Shown: positions 33,466 to 36,150 of the stretch, one piece after another
How the letters are laid out: each line of letters opens with the position of its first letter
Numbering within the stretch: the first letter of the stretch is position 1
Position numbers and translations under genes: made by a program
Source: Clostridia bacterium
GTDB taxonomy: Bacteria; Bacillota; Clostridia; Christensenellales; UBA1242
Length of the DNA: 36,150 nucleotides
NCBI GenBank assembly: GCA_017443885.1
Contig: JAFSXW010000052.1
Coordinates: 1-36,150, forward strand
Reading direction: 5' to 3'
Notes under the pieces: generated by a model
Told to the model about the DNA's origin: nothing
The model's database searches: none
Seen by the model: the letters and a program-made list of their open reading frames with translations, nothing else

Positions 33466-33957
33466 TTATTTTTGAGTTTTTGATTTTCTTTTTGTTTTTG
33501 GTCTTGCGCTTTGCTCATAAGATAAAAGAAAATCATAAAATGTGGAAATATCTTTAAATTGCTTATACACAGATGCAAAGCGAACATAGCTTACTTCATC
33601 TAATTGCTTTAAGCCATCCATAACAAATTCCCCAATTTTTTTAGATGAAATTTCTTCTTGCATGGTGTTATAAACTTTTCTTTCAATTTCATTAACAAGT
33701 GTGTCTATTTCTTGCATGCTAACTGGACGCTTTTCGCAAGCCCTCATAATTCCTGCCTTTATCTTATCAATGCTAAATGCTTGCCTTGTGCCATCATTTT
33801 TAACAACAAGCATTGGCACAACTTCAACTTTTTCATAAGTGTTAAAGCGTTTTCCACATTTAATGCATTCTCTTCTTCTTTTTATGGCATTTGTTTCTTC
33901 AACTGCCCTGCTATCTATAACTTTACTCTCTTCTGATCCGCAATAAATACATTTCAT
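33466..33957 (-). CDS. nrdR: Ribonucleotide reductase repressor NrdR
   Basis: A 163-residue ATP/dATP-sensing repressor of ribonucleotide reductase genes. The N-terminal zinc ribbon has Cys3, Cys6, Cys31 and Cys34 (MKCIYCG...RRECIKCGKRFNTYE), and the ATP-cone domain follows at about 49-139 (VVKNDGTRQAFSIDKIKAGI). The tail is basic (RPKTKRKSKTQK). No NrdR box pair or nrd gene is in the window, so its targets lie elsewhere. It stands between feoA and ylmC on the same strand. The ribosome site is AGAGGG, about seven bases before the ATG. Confidence 0.97.
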   Translation of the reverse strand: MKCIYCGSEESKVIDSRAVEETNAIKRRRECIKCGKRFNTYEKVEVVPMLVVKNDGTRQAFSIDKIKAGIMRACEKRPVSMQEIDTLVNEIERKVYNTMQEEISSKKIGEFVMDGLKQLDEVSYVRFASVYKQFKDISTFYDFLLSYEQSARPKTKRKSKTQK

Positions 33958-34015
33958 AAAGAACCCTCTTTTGTGTCTTTTTATTTAGTTTAACACAATA
34001 TTTTGTGCTTTGCAA

Positions 34016-34369
34016 CTATTTTAATTTTGTTTTTTTAAACCTTATATAGCTTTGTTGTTTGCATTCATTATTGTCATAACCGCCATCTTTAAGCATTTTA
34101 TTTGTTTCTAATTCTTTGCTTATTATGCTTGAATTTTGTGCTCCATCGAATTTAACTAAAATAACATCATCACCAATTTTAACTATATCGTTAATGCTTA
34201 TAAAAATGTCACTACTTTTCCTTAAAAATTTACTTTCTCCTGGCACAACAAACCCAAGCACCTCATTGTTTTCCTTAGAAAACACAATATCTATTGCCCG
34301 CCCCAAACGCTTGCCATTTAAAGTGTTTATAATTTCTTTAATTTTAATTTCATTAAATGTTATTTTCAT
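34016..34369 (-). CDS. YlmC/YmxH-family PRC-barrel sporulation-associated protein
   Basis: A 117-residue protein. The first 85 residues form a PRC-barrel: KEIINTLNGKRLGRAIDIVF (about 11-30) and SINDIVKIGDDVILVKF (about 57-73), matching the YlmC/YmxH family of spore formers. The remaining 35 residues (basic, Gln/Lys-rich) are extra. The molecular function is unknown; genes of this family are found next to sigG and are associated with sporulation. It is divergent from sigG and shares a 96-base region with it. I would expect co-transcription with the downstream nrdR (58-base gap). Confidence 0.88.
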   Translation of the reverse strand: MKITFNEIKIKEIINTLNGKRLGRAIDIVFSKENNEVLGFVVPGESKFLRKSSDIFISINDIVKIGDDVILVKFDGAQNSSIISKELETNKMLKDGGYDNNECKQQSYIRFKKTKLK

Positions 34370-34417
34370 ACTATTTTGCTAATAGTTTATGAAACAAAAA
34401 TTCAAATATAACCTTTA

Positions 34418-34447
34418 GCATAAAAAAATATTTTTATGGGAAAGATA
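34418..34447 (+). promoter_or_regulatory. SigF-type promoter for sigG
   Basis: GCATA (34418-34422) matches the SigF -35 (GYATA). After exactly 15 bases, GGGAAAGATA (34438-34447) matches the -10 pattern GGNNANAHTR in all but one specified position. Bacillus spoIIIG is SigF- (and SigG-) transcribed, so the function fits. The start would fall right at the AAGGAGG ribosome site, giving a leader of about a dozen bases. Confidence 0.62.
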
Positions 34448-34465
34448 TTTTTTAAGGAGGTTTTA

Positions 34466-35236
34466 ATGGCAAATATTGTGGTAATTTGTGGAATAAACAC
34501 TTCCACGCTTCCAAAGGCCAATGCAAAAGAACTTGAAGAACTAATGATAAAACTAAAACAAGGAGATAGCCTTGCACGAGAAAAGTTTATTCATTTAAAT
34601 ATGCGTTTAGTGCTATCTATTGTGCAAAGATTTAATATTCCAAAAAACAATACCGACGATGTGTTTCAAGTTGGCATGATTGGATTAATAAAATCTATTG
34701 ACAACTTTAACACTAATTTAGGAGTAAAATTTTCAACATATGCCGTGCCTATGATTATTGGAGAAATTAGAAGGTATATAAGAGACGGCTCCTCACTAAA
34801 AATCACAAGAAGTTTAAGGGATATTGCCTATCTTGCACTAAAAGCAAAAGAAAAATTAAACAACAATCAAATATATGAACCAAGCCTAGAACAAATAAGC
34901 AACGAAATAAACATTCCAATAAGTGATGTTGCGTGTGCATTAGAAGCAATAACTGAGCCGGTGAGCATATATGACACAATGTATCATGATGACGACGATA
35001 ACGCCCTTGTTTTAGACCAAATTAAAGATAAATCTAGTGAAGAATCTCTTGTGGAAAAAGAATTTTTAAAAGATGCAATAAAGCAAGTTGATGATAGAGC
35101 ACGAGAAATTTTATATTTAAGATACTATCAAGGCAAAACCCAAATGGAAATTTCAAGTGAAATTGGCATTAGTCAAGCGCAAGTTTCAAGGCTAGAAAAA
35201 ACCGCTTTAAAGCAAATGAAAGAATACTCTTTGTAA
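34466..35236 (+). CDS. sigG: RNA polymerase sigma-G factor (late forespore)
   Basis: Directs late forespore transcription after engulfment (256 residues). The N-terminus VVICGINTSTLP matches the conserved SigG start (EICGVDTSKLP in Bacillus) that binds regulators such as Gin, and separates it from SigF. Region 2 holds LNMRLVLSIVQRFN, VGMIGLIKSIDNF and VKFSTYAVPMIIGEIRRYIR. Region 4 ends in KTQMEISSEIGISQAQVSRL. A longer frame opens at 34436, but AAGGAGG is five bases before ATG 34466, which decides the start. The upstream promoter looks SigF-dependent. Confidence 0.96.
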   Translation: MANIVVICGINTSTLPKANAKELEELMIKLKQGDSLAREKFIHLNMRLVLSIVQRFNIPKNNTDDVFQVGMIGLIKSIDNFNTNLGVKFSTYAVPMIIGEIRRYIRDGSSLKITRSLRDIAYLALKAKEKLNNNQIYEPSLEQISNEINIPISDVACALEAITEPVSIYDTMYHDDDDNALVLDQIKDKSSEESLVEKEFLKDAIKQVDDRAREILYLRYYQGKTQMEISSEIGISQAQVSRLEKTALKQMKEYSL

Positions 35237-35258
35237 AAATTTTATCTTTAATTTTAGT

Positions 35259-35290
35259 AAACAAAACCACCAATGATGGTGGTTTTGTTT
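35259..35290. terminator. Perfect bidirectional terminator between sigG and glycosyltransferase gene
   Basis: A 14-bp perfect inverted repeat (AAACAAAACCACCA / TGGTGGTTTTGTTT) around an ATGA loop, between convergent stops (35236 plus, 35291 minus). Confidence 0.92.
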
Positions 35291-36150
35291 TTATAATATA
35301 TGATCATAAATTTTTTCCATTTGAGATAATATTTTATTTGTTCGGTATTTTTCTATTAATTCCTTATTTTTGTTTCCAAATTGCTCACATAGCAATAAAT
35401 CATTTCTTAAAGTTTTTATGGCATTAATAAATCCGTTTTTATCTTTCAAATTAACTAAAATGCCATTTTTGTTATTTTCAACTAAATCTTTGCAACCTCT
35501 AATATCACTTGCTATTATTGGTAGCCCCGCATCCATAGCCTCCATCATACTCATAGGAAGCCCCTCTCTTATAGATGGCATAACAAACACATTTGCAAGA
35601 TTTAAAATTCTGTCTATATCCTTCCTATAGCCTAATAACTTAACATTACTATCTAAGCCATATTGCTCAATAACATTTTCTAAATATTCTTTTTTAGGGC
35701 CTCTTCCGCATATTAAATATTTAATGCTTAAATCATTAATGTTGTGAAGCGCATCTATTACTGCAATATGATTTTTGTTTTTATTTAATTCTCCAACACT
35801 TAATATAACAAAATCGTCATCTTTTATATTTAGATCGCTTTTTAAATCTTCCACATTATCAATTTTATGTTGTTTTTCATAGCCAATACCATCAATTTTG
35901 TAAACATTTTTAGCTTTCATTTTTTTAGCAGCTAAATAATCTTCTTCATTCATTGTTACTAATGCGTCGGTGAACCTTGCAAAGTATTTTTCTATTGTTT
36001 TATACACAAGCCTGTTTATAAGTGGAGCCCCTTTATAAAAGTGAAAACCATGAGCAATGTATAAAACTGGGATTTTGTATTTTTTTCCCATCATTCTTCC
36101 CATAACCCCACCAACTGGTGTGTGGCAATGAATCAAATCATAGTTTCCTG
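35291..36150 (-). CDS. GT4-family glycosyltransferase, C-terminal part
   Basis: A GT-B fold glycosyltransferase cut by the right edge; the frame is open to 36150, and the true start is outside. The visible start (NYDLIHCHTPVGGVMGR) is the end of the N-terminal domain, with the H-x-H-T-P segment typical of capsule/exopolysaccharide EpsD-like enzymes. The C-terminal nucleotide-sugar domain follows: LSVGELNKNKNH (family-typical), ICGRGPKKEYLE, and the EX7E motif EGLPMSMMEAM with GLPIIASDIRG. It would transfer a sugar from a nucleotide donor to a lipid-linked glycan at the inner membrane face. Substrate unknown; an exopolysaccharide cluster may lie beyond 36150. Confidence 0.9.
   Translation of the reverse strand, partial: GNYDLIHCHTPVGGVMGRMMGKKYKIPVLYIAHGFHFYKGAPLINRLVYKTIEKYFARFTDALVTMNEEDYLAAKKMKAKNVYKIDGIGYEKQHKIDNVEDLKSDLNIKDDDFVILSVGELNKNKNHIAVIDALHNINDLSIKYLICGRGPKKEYLENVIEQYGLDSNVKLLGYRKDIDRILNLANVFVMPSIREGLPMSMMEAMDAGLPIIASDIRGCKDLVENNKNGILVNLKDKNGFINAIKTLRNDLLLCEQFGNKNKELIEKYRTNKILSQMEKIYDHIL

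Noticed and set aside
1..36150. CRISPR array, transposon or prophage
   Set aside because: No spaced direct repeats, transposase, integrase or phage structural motifs were seen; the only inverted repeats are terminators and the two operator palindromes.

Overview
This window is AT-rich bacterial chromosome, by eye about one third G+C. It is densely packed, and no gap without a gene exceeds about 250 bases. It carries spoIIGA, sigE, sigG, spoIVA, spoIIP and a ylmC/ymxH-type gene, together with Gram-positive style ribosome sites (AGGAGG), intrinsic terminators and a single-copy low-GC housekeeping set. This points to an endospore-forming Firmicute of the Clostridia type. A gut or other anaerobic uncultured clostridial lineage is my inference (formate-THF ligase, Feo ferrous iron uptake). 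I saw no tRNA, rRNA, CRISPR array, insertion sequence or phage gene.

Layout. 1-5107 (minus): comM, dprA, topA and the start of trmFO, a DNA uptake/topology/tRNA-methylation cluster widely conserved in Firmicutes. 5349-6945 (minus): spoIIGA-sigE, the mother-cell sigma factor with its activating protease. 7048-12023 (minus): fhs, a metallophosphoesterase, the ribosome-assembly GTPase engB/ysxC and a split transketolase. 12255-14712 (minus): ftsA-ftsZ with a consensus promoter. 14871-17035: mscL (minus) and asnS (plus), divergent, each with a clear SigA promoter. 17082-18384: a small unknown gene (minus), then a membrane-protein plus XRE-regulator pair behind two palindromic operator-like repeats. 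18434-21065 (minus): an unusual two-domain ThyX-like protein and an M16 zinc peptidase. 21174-23228 (plus): a membrane-anchored GH18-like protein and a secreted TasA/camelysin-like protein. 23293-27375 (minus): der, plsY, a SHOCT-tailed membrane protein and spoIVA. 27507-28124 (plus): an unrecognised coiled-coil/membrane protein. 28202-33957 (minus): nrdR, feoA-feoB, an RluA-type pseudouridine synthase, a multi-spanning membrane protein and spoIIP. 34016-35236: ylmC/ymxH (minus) and sigG (plus), divergent. 35291-36150 (minus): a glycosyltransferase cut by the window end.

How it fits together. Genes for the whole engulfment-to-coat sequence are spread over the window. SpoIIGA/SigE start the mother-cell programme, SpoIIP hydrolyses septal peptidoglycan during engulfment, SigG runs the late forespore, and SpoIVA forms the coat base. 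Two promoters look sporulation-specific: a SigF-type one before sigG and a SigE-type one before spoIVA. The cluster usually seen as ftsZ-spoIIGA-sigE-sigG-ylmC-nrdR in related bacteria is broken here into three separate blocks.

The best candidates for something not yet described are the tandem ThyX-like protein whose signature motif is divided between its two halves, the XRE/membrane-protein pair with twin palindromes, the GC-rich hairpin after ftsZ, and FeoB with a degenerate G4 motif and a fused cysteine tail. Most of the window is ordinary core genome, and I found no multi-gene system that is clearly new.
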